From contig JAQUCE010000030.1 of assembly GCA_028686345.1 (NCBI GenBank), positions 1 to 46,119 on the forward strand: a stretch of 46,119 bases of DNA, given 5' to 3'. Position 1 is the first letter of the stretch, and every line of letters starts with the position of its first letter. The notes under the pieces were generated by a model, which had not been told where the DNA came from, did not search any database, and saw only the letters and a program-made list of their open reading frames with translations. Shown piece after piece: positions 26,255-34,818 of the stretch. The translations under genes and the position numbers were made by a program. Source of the stretch: Kiritimatiellia bacterium. GTDB taxonomy: Bacteria; Verrucomicrobiota; Kiritimatiellia; RFP12; UBA1067.

Positions 26255-26913
26255 ATGAAGGGAACAGCCAGGAGAGTGGTAGGTGTCTTTCTTGTTGTCA
26301 CAGCCGCAACAGCAGTGGCGGAAACCAAATGGTATAATCCGGCTGCGGCTGGGGGCAAGCGCTTCTGGAGTGAGGCAACTGGCTGGAATCCGACTGCGTC
26401 GATCCCCACGCTGGGTGATGATGTCACACTGGATAACGCGCTGACAACTCCGGACAACCCTTTGGTTATTACAAGATTGGTGGCAGCACGAATGTGACCA
26501 GCGTTGCGACGATTTATGAAGGCGCCACAAACCATGCCATGCAATGTAATGTCGGGTGATACTTGATGCCAAGCGGGGCTGCAACTGTGGAGCACCCGGG
26601 CAATGGCACACTGCTTTTAAAGGGGGGAGTTCTCAAGATCTACAGCTCCTCCTCGGACACGGATGCGAATCTCTGTGTTGGCAGTGTTGCAATCACTTTC
26701 CGTTACGACCAGAGTCGCGTCCAAAGCCATCAGACTTTGACATTGTACCGTTATACGGGCACTGCATGGGTCAGGGTCGGCGGCGGCCCCGTGACCCCTG
26801 ACCATCGTATTGCAACCGCTGCGCCGCTCAGCAGTTTGAGCAGCGCGGATGCCAATATCGGGTGGTTCGCGCTGGCCGCCCGCGATAGCGGCACGGTGAT
26901 AGTGATCAACTAA
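26255..26913 (+). pseudogene. Remnant of a secreted surface protein gene
   Basis: A strong AAAGGAGG precedes ATG 26255, and the frame opens with a signal peptide (MKGTARRVVGVFLVVTAATA) and the start of an autotransporter-type beta-helix protein (KRFWSEATGWNPTASIPTLG, DDVTLDNALT). It stops at 26497. The adjacent frame carries IGGSTNVTSVATIYEGATNH to a TGA near 26560, and a third frame (about 26563-26913) continues as NGTLLLKGGVLKIYS and ends SGTVIVIN. At least two indels break it. It is transcribed away from the glycosidase operon. The 201-bp gap that follows holds nothing recognisable. Confidence 0.65.
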
Positions 26914-27114
26914 CCGCCGATTGGGTACAGGATGCGAGTGATGGATTGCGTGAGCGATTGTTTAATTTCAGGGTGTTATCTGCTTTGGTGCCCCGGTCTG
27001 TGATTACTGCGGCGCTGTTTACGGGAATACAGATTAACACTGGGCGGTCGCAATTATATTTTACACCTCATGCTCACCAGCACCCGCCAGTACTTCTCGA
27101 AATTGCGCGGCGCT

Positions 27115-28293
27115 TCATTTCGCTGGCAGCGGAACCAGAATCTCAGAGAGCTCCGGTACGCTGGCGAGTTTGCTGCCATCGACAAAGAGGCTTAGTCCCG
27201 CCCCTCTGCCATACTTGTTGCCGGTCTTGTCCCAAATGATTGTCAGGTCGCGGTCGTGGTAGCGCAGGTTGTCCAGGCAGAACCACTCCCAGGTGCCGGG
27301 CGGCAGCAGCGGGTTGACCTGCAGCATCTCGTCCGCGCGGGGCCGCAACCCGACCAGGCCGGTAATGATCAGGTCGTTATAGGTCGAGTGGTTGTAGTCT
27401 TTGCCGCGCTCCTTGTGCCGGTGATTATATCCTTGCACTTCCATGCGCGTGCGCGCAATCCAATCGCCGGTGAAGGGGTTCAGGTTTTCGTCGATCCAGG
27501 GAACCACCTTGCCATCCTCACGCGTGAAGCGGTGCGAACGGGTGTAGACTCCAAGGGTTTCGAAATACGCCTGCTTATCGATCACGTTTTGCTCGTAGTT
27601 GTTGAGCAGGTTGGCGAGCGCGGTGAGTACGTTGCAGGTAGCGAACGGCCAGCTTGGTCCGTTCCACTGGCACTCGTGACCAGTGTAAGAGATCGTGAAT
27701 TTAGGATGGCGCTGCTCGGCAAAGGTAGGGCCGTAGGGCGCATAGAAACCCTTGGTATCCATCAGCTCCTTCCAGCCAGCCTCGTAGCCTGGATCAGGCA
27801 GGTTGAAATACCACGGGGTGTAGCCAAGCAGCTCGCGCACATCGACAAGATCGCACTCTTCATCCGCTTTGGCCCCATTGTTGAGCGCCTTCAATGTCCC
27901 CTGGTATTTGTCGGTGTAGGAAGCCGAACTATGCGCCGCACCCGCCAGGTTTTCACCGCTCGCATCAGGGTTATTGAAGACGCGCCACTCCAGGATACCT
28001 GCCGACAGCCCCTGGCGCAGCTTGGCAACCACGCGGATGGCAACAGCGTTGACCGGCGCAAAGCTCACCCGGTTGAAGCAATCCTGCTCGGTTCCGTAGG
28101 CCGTTGCATCGGCTATTGGCTTGAAGCCGCTGCCGTCATCAACTTGAAGCTCCCAGGATTGCGGCACCGCGCAACCAGAAACGCCGTCCGGATTGATCTT
28201 GTGGAACCAAAAAATCTCGACCGAGGAAACTCTCCTCGGGGTGTCAAAGCTGTATTGCACCCATTCGTGCCGCCGAGGCGCTCCTGGCTCCAC
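27115..28293 (-). CDS. MGH1-like glycosidase, C-terminal part
   Basis: 392 codons in a frame that continues the upstream ORF after a small indel near 28265-28275. It starts within a discoidin-like (F5/8 type C) segment (EWVQYSFDTPRRVSSVEIFW, FKPIADATAYGTEQDCFN, AGILEWRVF), then ENLAGAAHSSASYTDKYQGT, then returns to an (alpha/alpha)6 glycosidase domain: VRELLGYTPWYFNLPDPGY, HECQWNGPSWPFATCNVLTA, KDYNHSTYNDLIITGLVGLR. An ATG at 28293 exists but no ribosome-binding site is apparent, so independent translation is unlikely. Probably one half of a disrupted gene. Confidence 0.65.
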   Translation of the reverse strand: MEPGAPRRHEWVQYSFDTPRRVSSVEIFWFHKINPDGVSGCAVPQSWELQVDDGSGFKPIADATAYGTEQDCFNRVSFAPVNAVAIRVVAKLRQGLSAGILEWRVFNNPDASGENLAGAAHSSASYTDKYQGTLKALNNGAKADEECDLVDVRELLGYTPWYFNLPDPGYEAGWKELMDTKGFYAPYGPTFAEQRHPKFTISYTGHECQWNGPSWPFATCNVLTALANLLNNYEQNVIDKQAYFETLGVYTRSHRFTREDGKVVPWIDENLNPFTGDWIARTRMEVQGYNHRHKERGKDYNHSTYNDLIITGLVGLRPRADEMLQVNPLLPPGTWEWFCLDNLRYHDRDLTIIWDKTGNKYGRGAGLSLFVDGSKLASVPELSEILVPLPAK

Positions 28294-29246
28294 CAGGTGT
28301 GACGCAAGAGCGTGGTGTCGCCGGAGTGTTGCGGTTCGCGGTTCCCTTGCGCGCTCTCGTCGGGCAGTACCTTAAAGAACTGCGCCTCCTTATCCCAGAG
28401 CTTCTGCTGAACAAGCCGCTTGAGTTCAGCGGCCTTCGCTTCATACTGCTTGGCCAGCTCACCCTTGTTGTCCAGCCGCGCGATTGCGGCAATGGCTTTG
28501 GCATCCCCGTACATGAAGCTGTTAAGGGTGGGCCGGAATCCGTGTCCGCCGATCGAGACCTCACCGCCGTCCAGAATGTCGAGAGTGTAGAAGAGCCCGT
28601 TTTCCCGCAGTCCGATAAGGCTTCCCGACCAGTTAAACCCCTTCTCCCACGCCTCGTAGTTCCGCACCAGATCCGGCAGCAGATCGGTGATCAGTGCGCG
28701 GTTGGGGGTCACCTTGTAGCGGGCGTAAAAGGCGTCGGCGATCCAGAAGCTGTAGCTTCGCGGGTCGCCACCTTTGCGCAGCCAAAACACGGAGTAGTCG
28801 TCGAGGTAGGTTGTGTTGCGCAGCCATCGTCCCTCGTAGTAATGGTGCGCGGCCGGGCAGCTGATGGTATTGTGCTTACCTGCCCACTGCACGTTGGGCA
28901 GGAACTCGGTGATAACGTAGCCGTCGGGCGTTTGCTTGACGTGCTTGCGGTAGCTCCACCAGCGGAAGTAGTAGGTACGCTGGAAATCCTCATCCGGGCA
29001 CTCGAACAGAGGAATGTTCTGCTCCAGAAAGGCCAGCGCCTCGCTGTTGGGGACATTCGCGTAGAGCTCCTCATCATCCGCATTAAACTGCGTCACATAC
29101 GCTTTGAGCTTCCCATGGTCGAGCACCAGCAACCGCGGGGCACCGTCCAATTTCGGTTGCCCGGGTCTCTCCTGAGCCGCCGATACCGACGCGGCGGAGC
29201 AGATCAGAGCCGCGGCGCAGAGATTGGCGAGTAAGATTTGAATCAT
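28113..29246 (-). CDS. MGH1-like glycosidase, N-terminal part
   Basis: 377 codons from ATG 29246, chosen for AAAGGAG 6 nt upstream. A signal peptide (MIQILLANLCAAALICSAAS) leads into a GH63/GH15-like (alpha/alpha)6 toroid start: FQRTYYFRWWSYRKHVKQTP, VITEFLPNVQWAGKHNTI, AAHHYYEGRWLRN and GLRENGLFYTLDILDGGEVS. After KEAQFFKVLP the text changes to REPQHSGDTTLLRHTWWSQE, which belongs to a discoidin-like domain, and after ERLGG the frame is lost. Related enzymes act on alpha-linked mannosyl or glucosyl residues; no substrate can be assigned. Confidence 0.68.
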   Translation of the reverse strand: MIQILLANLCAAALICSAASVSAAQERPGQPKLDGAPRLLVLDHGKLKAYVTQFNADDEELYANVPNSEALAFLEQNIPLFECPDEDFQRTYYFRWWSYRKHVKQTPDGYVITEFLPNVQWAGKHNTISCPAAHHYYEGRWLRNTTYLDDYSVFWLRKGGDPRSYSFWIADAFYARYKVTPNRALITDLLPDLVRNYEAWEKGFNWSGSLIGLRENGLFYTLDILDGGEVSIGGHGFRPTLNSFMYGDAKAIAAIARLDNKGELAKQYEAKAAELKRLVQQKLWDKEAQFFKVLPDESAQGNREPQHSGDTTLLRHTWWSQERLGGTNGCNTALTPRGEFPRSRFFGSTRSIRTAFLVARCRNPGSFKLMTAAASSQ

Positions 29247-29614
29247 TTCGAACTCCTTTCCTAAAGTTTTTCCTCGCAGAGCGGCAGAGCTAGCGGAGAG
29301 TTTCCGGCTGCAAAACAACCAGCCCTGTGTTGTAGGTCTTCCTGTGATAAGGGTATTTCAAGCGATCAGCGACCCCGCGAAGCGGGGATGAAACACCCTT
29401 ATCCTTTCGCGGAGATTAGCGGGCCAAAAACTCAGCTACGCATCCCCTTTTGTATTTTTCGTGCTTTTCGTGGTCAACCCTTACGCAGCAGCCGTTTGTT
29501 GTTCACGCTTCCATGTCATGGCGTAAAAGCGCAGCTCGACTTGTTCGGGCGTAGTATTGCGAAGCCTGAAGCGTGCTCTTTGTTCTCTGACTGGTTATTG
29601 AAAAATTACCTTCG
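29247..29614. repeat. Repeat-bearing gap with nested hairpins
   Basis: No gene. About 29350-29403 forms a long hairpin (GATAAGGGTATTTCA against TGAAACACCCTTATC) containing a second hairpin CCCCGCGAAGCGGGG. About 29478-29617 is a copy of the CCTTACGCAGCAGCC element seen at 43941-44029, with about 60 extra bases between its TTCACGCTTC and CTCTTTGT parts. It reaches the stop codon of the downstream-facing kinase gene. Confidence 0.65.
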
Positions 29615-31135
29615 TTACTTGCGTACAATGACTTTAAAGCAGGTGCTTTTGCCGGGTGGCGGGGGGACCAGCTGGATATCTCCGTCAACCTCCTGCATCA
29701 GAGCTTTACTGATGCCAAGCCCCATGCCTGTGTTTCCCTTTTTGCTGGTGTAGTATTGCCTGAAAACACTATCTTTTTCAGCTTCCGGGATGCCGGGTCC
29801 GTTGTCGCTGATCAAAATATGTATCTCTTTGTTGTGTCGCACTATTTGAACTTCGATTACCGGCGACTCAATTTTCATGCTGGCAAAGGCTTCAATCGCG
29901 TTTTTTAACAAATTCACGATCACCTGCTGCAAGCCTGTTCGATTCGAACGGATCATGCAGGTATCCTCTTTGGGGTCATAAAACAGAGAGATGTTTTTCT
30001 GCAAGAGATCCCGATTGAAAATGCGGATTGTCTCTTCAAGTAATTGGTTAAGATCAAATGTCTTGATTGCAACCGGCTCTTTTTTCAGAATGCGCCGAGT
30101 GTTCAGTACAATGTTGTTGGCTCTGGCGACATCGGATTCAATATCAGAGAGGGCTTCACGCATCTTGTGGTTGTCTGCCGCAGGTGTTGATTCAATCAGC
30201 TGACGAATATAGCTGACATTAAGGTTGATGGCAGCCAGAGGTTGATTTAGTTCATGCGCCAGCTGGGTGTTGGCCTCGATCATCTGCTGCCGGGTGGTGA
30301 TCTCCGCAAATTTAGTTTTCAGTGCGGCAAGTTCGTTTTCAGTGTTAATCACCTGGGTGATATCTTGAATGGCACCAAAGGCGTTTATGCAGCCTGATGT
30401 TTCTTTCGTGAATTGGGCCCAAATCCGGATAAACTTTTTGCCGTTATAAAGAGGGTAGTGGCAAACCTCGTCAAACATGCCGCCATCTTTGACGCAAGCG
30501 GCCCACCGCTTTTTCAGTTGATTTGTGAGCGCGGTGTGGTTACTGGCCTCTATAATGTTATTAAAAACTCCCAGGTCGAAGCGCGCTTCGCGGCAATCTG
30601 TGTTTTGGTGTGGTTTGAGAATTTCACAGAATTGTTTTGAAGCGGTAAAGGTGCTCGGCCCGCTGACGTTCTGGCAGGCCCAGAACCCCAGATCCGAAAA
30701 ATGTTCTGCAAGCTCATGGTATCTGTTAATGGTTTCCAGCCACTGGCTGTGCTCGCTTAGCTTGATTTGATGCTTGATTCTCTCAATCAGCACGACATCG
30801 ACAATTGGTTTCGTGATAAAGTCGCTGCCGCCCATTTGAAAGGATTTGATCTGGGTTTCAGTAGCAGAATCTGTTGTGATGAATATCACCGGTATGTTGC
30901 GCGTGCTGGTTTTACTCTTTAGGTGTTTGCACACCTGAAACCCGTTAATATCCGACATCATTATATCTAAAAGAATAATGTCCGGGATTAACTCGGCCGC
31001 AAGTTCCAGTCCGGAACGCCCGTTATCAACAATGTATATTTCATAACCTTGTGGCATCAGGATTGATGCCACAAGATTGTTGTTGACCGGGTTGTCGTCA
31101 ATTAAAAGAATGGATTTTTTTTTACGATCAATCAT
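29615..31135 (-). CDS. FixL-like histidine kinase with N-terminal receiver
   Basis: 506 aa, no membrane segment, so cytoplasmic. A receiver domain (residues 1-125; LLIDDNPVNN, phospho-Asp in IILLDIMMSDINGF, Lys in FITKPI) is followed by a PAS-like domain (about 135-270; FSDLGFWACQNV, INAFGAIQDITQVI), a HisKA domain of the FixL/DctB type (AHELNQPLAAINLNVSYIRQ) and HATPase_c (NLLKNAIEAFASM, ISDNGPGIPE, GMGLGISKAL). It is the sensor of the FixJ-like regulator encoded 38 nt upstream on the same strand. The PAS domain lacks an obvious haem-binding signature, so the ligand is unknown. Having the receiver at the N-terminus suggests input from another kinase. Confidence 0.92.
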   Translation of the reverse strand: MIDRKKKSILLIDDNPVNNNLVASILMPQGYEIYIVDNGRSGLELAAELIPDIILLDIMMSDINGFQVCKHLKSKTSTRNIPVIFITTDSATETQIKSFQMGGSDFITKPIVDVVLIERIKHQIKLSEHSQWLETINRYHELAEHFSDLGFWACQNVSGPSTFTASKQFCEILKPHQNTDCREARFDLGVFNNIIEASNHTALTNQLKKRWAACVKDGGMFDEVCHYPLYNGKKFIRIWAQFTKETSGCINAFGAIQDITQVINTENELAALKTKFAEITTRQQMIEANTQLAHELNQPLAAINLNVSYIRQLIESTPAADNHKMREALSDIESDVARANNIVLNTRRILKKEPVAIKTFDLNQLLEETIRIFNRDLLQKNISLFYDPKEDTCMIRSNRTGLQQVIVNLLKNAIEAFASMKIESPVIEVQIVRHNKEIHILISDNGPGIPEAEKDSVFRQYYTSKKGNTGMGLGISKALMQEVDGDIQLVPPPPGKSTCFKVIVRK

Positions 31136-31173
31136 GTTTCACTCTGCAGCAGAATTCATGATTAACGATCCTT

Positions 31174-31851
31174 TCAGTCTTTAGTGTCAAGCTCGATATC
31201 CTCAACTGTTAGGATCTTCTCCTCTGCCAGCGCATAGGCCATACGGACTAGCTCGGCCCTGGAGTTGGCACGCATTTTATCGATCATATGCGCACGGTGA
31301 ATCTTAACAGTTTTCTCCGATATATCCAGATCCTCAGCAATTTTTCTGTTGATGAAGCCTCTAGCCACACGTGTGAAAACTTGACGTTCACGCTTGGTCA
31401 GGTTCTCGTAGCCGGTGATGGCTTTTTCAGTCAGCGCAACGGCCTTTTTGTTCTTATAGTCATATAACAATGCGTCATCAATGGCTTCCATCAGCTCCTC
31501 GTTTTCAAAAGGCTTTGTGATGAAATGCAACGCGCCTGATTTGAGAGCTTTGACACTCGTCTGCACATCACCGTGACCAGTGATGAAAACAATCGGAATG
31601 TTCATTTTGCTCTCTAGCATTACCTTCTGCAGCTCGATTCCAGTCAGCCCTTTGCCCATTCTGATGTCCACAACAGCACAAGAGACATCCGCCTGTCTGA
31701 GACATGAGCTCATAAAGCTCTCGGCACTGTCAAAAAGGTCGTAGACAAGACCGGCTGATTCAAGCAGACGGCCAATGGCTTTTCTCAGTGATTCGTCGTC
31801 GTCAATCACATAAACGACTGCTTTGGTCCATGGTTTTGTTTTGTCTGACAT
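31174..31851 (-). CDS. FixJ-family response regulator
   Basis: 225 aa. The receiver domain shows VYVIDDDESLRKAIGRLL, phospho-Asp in CAVVDIRMGKGLTGIEL, Thr in IVFITGHGDV and Lys in HFITKPFENEEL. A LuxR-type helix-turn-helix follows (LTKRERQVFTRVARGFINRK, then ISEKTVKIHRAHMIDKM). The sequence is typical of FixJ/TodT-like regulators. It is the first gene of a two-gene operon with the FixL-like kinase. A 9-bp inverted repeat containing TACGTA lies 82-148 nt upstream and may be an autoregulatory site. Confidence 0.94.
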   Translation of the reverse strand: MSDKTKPWTKAVVYVIDDDESLRKAIGRLLESAGLVYDLFDSAESFMSSCLRQADVSCAVVDIRMGKGLTGIELQKVMLESKMNIPIVFITGHGDVQTSVKALKSGALHFITKPFENEELMEAIDDALLYDYKNKKAVALTEKAITGYENLTKRERQVFTRVARGFINRKIAEDLDISEKTVKIHRAHMIDKMRANSRAELVRMAYALAEEKILTVEDIELDTKD

Positions 31852-32206
31852 AATACTCTTCCTTTGTTCAATGTTATGCTAAAAGTGATTATTGGTAAAT
31901 CACTAGTTTGAGTCCTAATGCACCGCCTATTATTACGTATCTGTGGTTTAATTTCAAGTGTAAATATTAAAAATTTAATTAAATATTCTTGATACGTAAA
32001 TGAAGGTCTTTATGTAAGTGGTAAAAGAAGCCTAAATCATCCCTGTTAATAATCGGCGTGATTCAAAAAACTCGTGAAAAGCGCGCTCAAGGGTGTCGGG
32101 TTGCTTCTCCGTATTCGGCGTAGCCTTGACCGCGCCAGCGCAGCGAAAGGTTAGCGCAATATGAGTTCCAACCTTTATGACGGCGACGATGCTGGTCGAC
32201 GATTTT
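31852..32206. promoter_or_regulatory. A+T-rich regulatory gap before the FixJ-like gene
   Basis: No gene. TTACGTATC (31933-31941) and GATACGTAA (31991-31999) form an inverted repeat flanking a very A+T-rich stretch. At about 32065-32200 there is a partial copy of the composite dispersed element (CTCGTGAAAAGCGCGCTCAA and ACGGCGACGATGCTGGTCG-like text). Confidence 0.5.
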
Positions 32207-33124
32207 TTAAAGGCGCGGTGTTGATTGTGCGTTGCTCTCTGCGATAAACCGGCCCAGGGTGTCGGTGATCTCATGCCAGTTCTGCCCGTACAGCACCGCA
32301 TGTGCGGCATCCTGATCCACATAGAGTGCTTTCGGATTGGGCAGATGCTCGTACCACTCAAGAACTGCATTGTTGTCAATGACCTTATCTCTGGCACTGA
32401 TGGCGCAAAAAACCGGCATGTTTTCGGGCAGCTCCACATTGCGATTGCTTTTTGTGAGTGAAAAGAGGATCTCATAAACGCGGCAAGGTATGAATTTATC
32501 CACAATGTAGGTGAATTGCGGATCATCAACCGCTGTCAGGCGCTCGGTAAAGGGTGACTCAAAAGCACGTGTCAGCCAGAGAACCCTGGAACCCAGCTCG
32601 AACCAAAAGCGGGCAGTGAAAAGGGGCACCCGGTGGTTTGATACTCGCAGCAGGGGCGCTAGCGTTGCTACGCCGGTGATGCTCTCCGGATTGCGCGGGA
32701 TTGCATCAATCGCAATGGCGCAGCCCAGCGAGTGGCCAACCAACCAGATTTGCTGATGGTTACCCTTCAGTTCGCGTATTTTACTGTCAATCGCGTCTCT
32801 TATCTCCTCCAGCGTAACACCCTTAGCCTCGGATAACGTTGCGCCCCAGCGCGGCACGCGCATGGCGCAACAGGTTAGATCATACGAGTTTGTCAATCTC
32901 GCGGCCACTCTTGTCCAGCCGTAAGGCAGGTCGGCAAAGCCGTGAATCATGAGCAGGGCTGTTTTGCCGTTACCGCAAGTGAATTCTTCCGCGTGCTCCA
33001 GCAGACCCGAGGGGCTGCGGATGACCATTCGGTTCCAGCGACGATAGCGTCCCTGGAGCCAAAGAAGATGGATCAGGTTGCCGCCGAGCCAGATAATAAT
33101 AATTATGGTTAGTGTACGCAACAT
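32207..33124 (-). CDS. Membrane-anchored alpha/beta hydrolase
   Basis: 305 aa from ATG 33124; an in-frame GTG at 33157 is the alternative. A hydrophobic N-terminal anchor (MLRTLTIIIIIWLGGNLIHL) precedes an alpha/beta-hydrolase domain: oxyanion-hole region ALLMIHGFADLPYGW, nucleophile elbow VGHSLGCAIA, a probable Asp in CAISARDKVID and His in DQDAAHAVLY. It belongs to the monoacylglycerol-lipase/carboxylesterase group. The substrate is unknown. It lies between the FixLJ-like operon and the AICAR transformylase gene, all on the minus strand, without evidence for a shared transcript. Confidence 0.83.
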   Translation of the reverse strand: MLRTLTIIIIIWLGGNLIHLLWLQGRYRRWNRMVIRSPSGLLEHAEEFTCGNGKTALLMIHGFADLPYGWTRVAARLTNSYDLTCCAMRVPRWGATLSEAKGVTLEEIRDAIDSKIRELKGNHQQIWLVGHSLGCAIAIDAIPRNPESITGVATLAPLLRVSNHRVPLFTARFWFELGSRVLWLTRAFESPFTERLTAVDDPQFTYIVDKFIPCRVYEILFSLTKSNRNVELPENMPVFCAISARDKVIDNNAVLEWYEHLPNPKALYVDQDAAHAVLYGQNWHEITDTLGRFIAESNAQSTPRL

Positions 33125-33194
33125 AATACTCGATTTCACGGAGCGCAATGACTCCACTGTTACTTTTGTTTCCCCAAACGCGCAGCGTTTGTTA

Positions 33195-33291
33195 CTAAAG
33201 CAGCGGGCTCTTAATCACAACCTTCTGAATGAGAGCGACGGCCTTCCGCACATCACACAAACTCTTTTGGTTGCCCGATTAGCTGCTTTAG
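33195..33291. repeat. CTAAAGCAGC-ended palindromic element, copy 2
   Basis: 97 bp, in the opposite orientation to copy 1: it begins CTAAAGCAGCGGGCTCTTAA and ends CCGATTAGCTGCTTTAG. The TAA in its right-hand end (minus strand, 33288-33290) is the stop codon of the AICAR transformylase gene. The left side touches an AAACGCGCAGCGTTTGTTA hairpin also found at 40536-40560 and 44025-44048. Confidence 0.8.
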
Positions 33292-34559
33292 TGTTTGAAG
33301 CTGCGTTGTCCAGTGAAGACCATGGCCACCCCAGCCTCGTTGCAGCAGTCAATCACATCCCAGTCACGCAGGGAGCCGCCAGGCTGAACAATTGATTGCA
33401 CCCCTTCATTAATCCCGACCTCAACCCCGTCGCGGAAGGGGAAGAAGGCATCGGAAACCATGCAGCTGCCTTTCAGACCACCCTTGCGCGCACTCACCTC
33501 TTCGTCGATCTCCCGGATGATTGAAGCCGCGCGATCGCCAAACTTGAGGTTCAGCGCATTGTAAGGCGTTTCATATTTCTCCCATGCGAGCCAGTCAGCG
33601 AGTTTACGATAGGCTTTGTCGCGCGCAATCTCCGCCACGCCCACGCGGTCCTGTTCGCCTGTGCCAATGCCGACTGTGACACCGTCCTTGACATACAGCA
33701 CCGAGTTACTGGTAACTCCAGCCTCAACCAGCCATCCAAAGAGCAGATCCTCATACTCGGCGGCACTCGGTAGACGCTTGATCGTATGCACTGTGCCATC
33801 TTTGCGGGTGGTCGACGCCGGCAGCAGCTGTTGGATTGTGCGGGCTTCGGGGACAAAGGACCACTGCGCCACAATCCCGCCGTCGATCAGTGATTTGAAA
33901 TCAACCACCCGCTGAGCCACAAAATCAGAGAGGCGCGCCATGTTGTTAATCTGCATCACACGCAGGTTCTTCTTGGTTGCAAAGAGATCCATGACTCCCT
34001 CTGCAAAGCCTGGAGCCACCACCACTTCAGCGTAATTTTCGACCACCAATTTGGCGGTCTCTCTATCGACCTCGCGGTTGAAGGCAATGCACCCGCCAAA
34101 AGCCGCCAGGCGGTCGGCCTTATTGGCAAGGTAGTAAGCATCCGCCAGCGTGCGGCCTTTGGCGACCCCGCAGGGGTTGTTGTGCTTAACAATCACCGCG
34201 CAAGGGGTTTCAGTGAGGTAGCGTAGAATATTGAGCGCGTTGTCGGCATCCGTGATATTAGTTTTTCCCGGGTGCTTTCCGCTTTGAACCAGCAGGGGGT
34301 CTGAGGCTAAAAAGTTTTTTGCATTCAGTGCTTTGACCTCGCCCAGCACCAGATTGCCGTTGACCAGCTTATACATGGCCGCTTCCTGTCCCGGATTTTC
34401 GCCGTAGCGCAACCCCTTCTCTTGCTGGTCGATCACCCAAGCCACCTTTTCATAGGCCAGCGTCTGGCGCTGATCGCCGTCAATAAAAGAAATTTCCATC
34501 TGCGGGGTGAAGTGATCATCCATTATGGTTTTGTACGCGAGTTTAAGATCGGTTGCCAT
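33288..34559 (-). CDS. purH: AICAR transformylase, stand-alone (PurH C-terminal domain)
   Basis: 423 aa from ATG 34559, chosen for AAAGGAGATG 8 nt upstream rather than ATG 34568. It transfers a formyl group from 10-formyl-THF to AICAR, the ninth step of purine synthesis. The text LRYGENPGQEAAMY, VIVKHNNPCGVA, AFGGCIAFNREVD, VEVVVAPGFAEGV-like sequence, SDAFFPFRDGVEVGINEGVQ, IVQPGGSLRD and the C-terminal MVFTGQRSFKH are classic PurH. The N-terminal MGS-like IMP-cyclohydrolase domain of normal bifunctional PurH (about 200 residues) is absent, so IMP cyclohydrolase must be encoded elsewhere. The stop codon is supplied by a dispersed repeat. Confidence 0.9.
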   Translation of the reverse strand: MATDLKLAYKTIMDDHFTPQMEISFIDGDQRQTLAYEKVAWVIDQQEKGLRYGENPGQEAAMYKLVNGNLVLGEVKALNAKNFLASDPLLVQSGKHPGKTNITDADNALNILRYLTETPCAVIVKHNNPCGVAKGRTLADAYYLANKADRLAAFGGCIAFNREVDRETAKLVVENYAEVVVAPGFAEGVMDLFATKKNLRVMQINNMARLSDFVAQRVVDFKSLIDGGIVAQWSFVPEARTIQQLLPASTTRKDGTVHTIKRLPSAAEYEDLLFGWLVEAGVTSNSVLYVKDGVTVGIGTGEQDRVGVAEIARDKAYRKLADWLAWEKYETPYNALNLKFGDRAASIIREIDEEVSARKGGLKGSCMVSDAFFPFRDGVEVGINEGVQSIVQPGGSLRDWDVIDCCNEAGVAMVFTGQRSFKH

Positions 34560-34747
34560 GCTTGACATCTCCTTTTATCTCAGTAGCTGGTTTCGTGCCG
34601 CGCCGAAATACAATTAATTTTCAATTTGCTTAAATCAGGAATGCAGGGATATTACTAAAAGTTATTGCAAATGGAAATACAAATCACTCTAAAGCAGCTA
34701 GTCGGGCAACCGGCTGAGGCTATTCAATACGCGTAGGCTATGCGTAC

Positions 34748-34818
34748 TACTCAACAACTTATGAAGACGACTATCTGAACTTCTTATTTTTACGACAGGA
34801 GTTGAAAGAATAGCAACT
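34748..34818 (+). repeat. 71-bp ACTCAACAACTTATG repeat, copy 2
   Basis: Nearly identical in reverse complement to 17094-17164, ending in GAATAGCAACT. It lies in the purH-uvsE gap. Confidence 0.8.

Noticed and set aside
27256..28302. Plus-strand ORF of 348 codons opposite the MGH1-like glycosidase
   Set aside because: It is the antisense shadow of a G+C-rich gene; the minus strand carries recognisable glycosidase and discoidin text and the plus translation has no family features.
28299..29234. Plus-strand ORF of 311 codons
   Set aside because: Antisense to the signal peptide and toroid start of the glycosidase; no credible start signal or motif.
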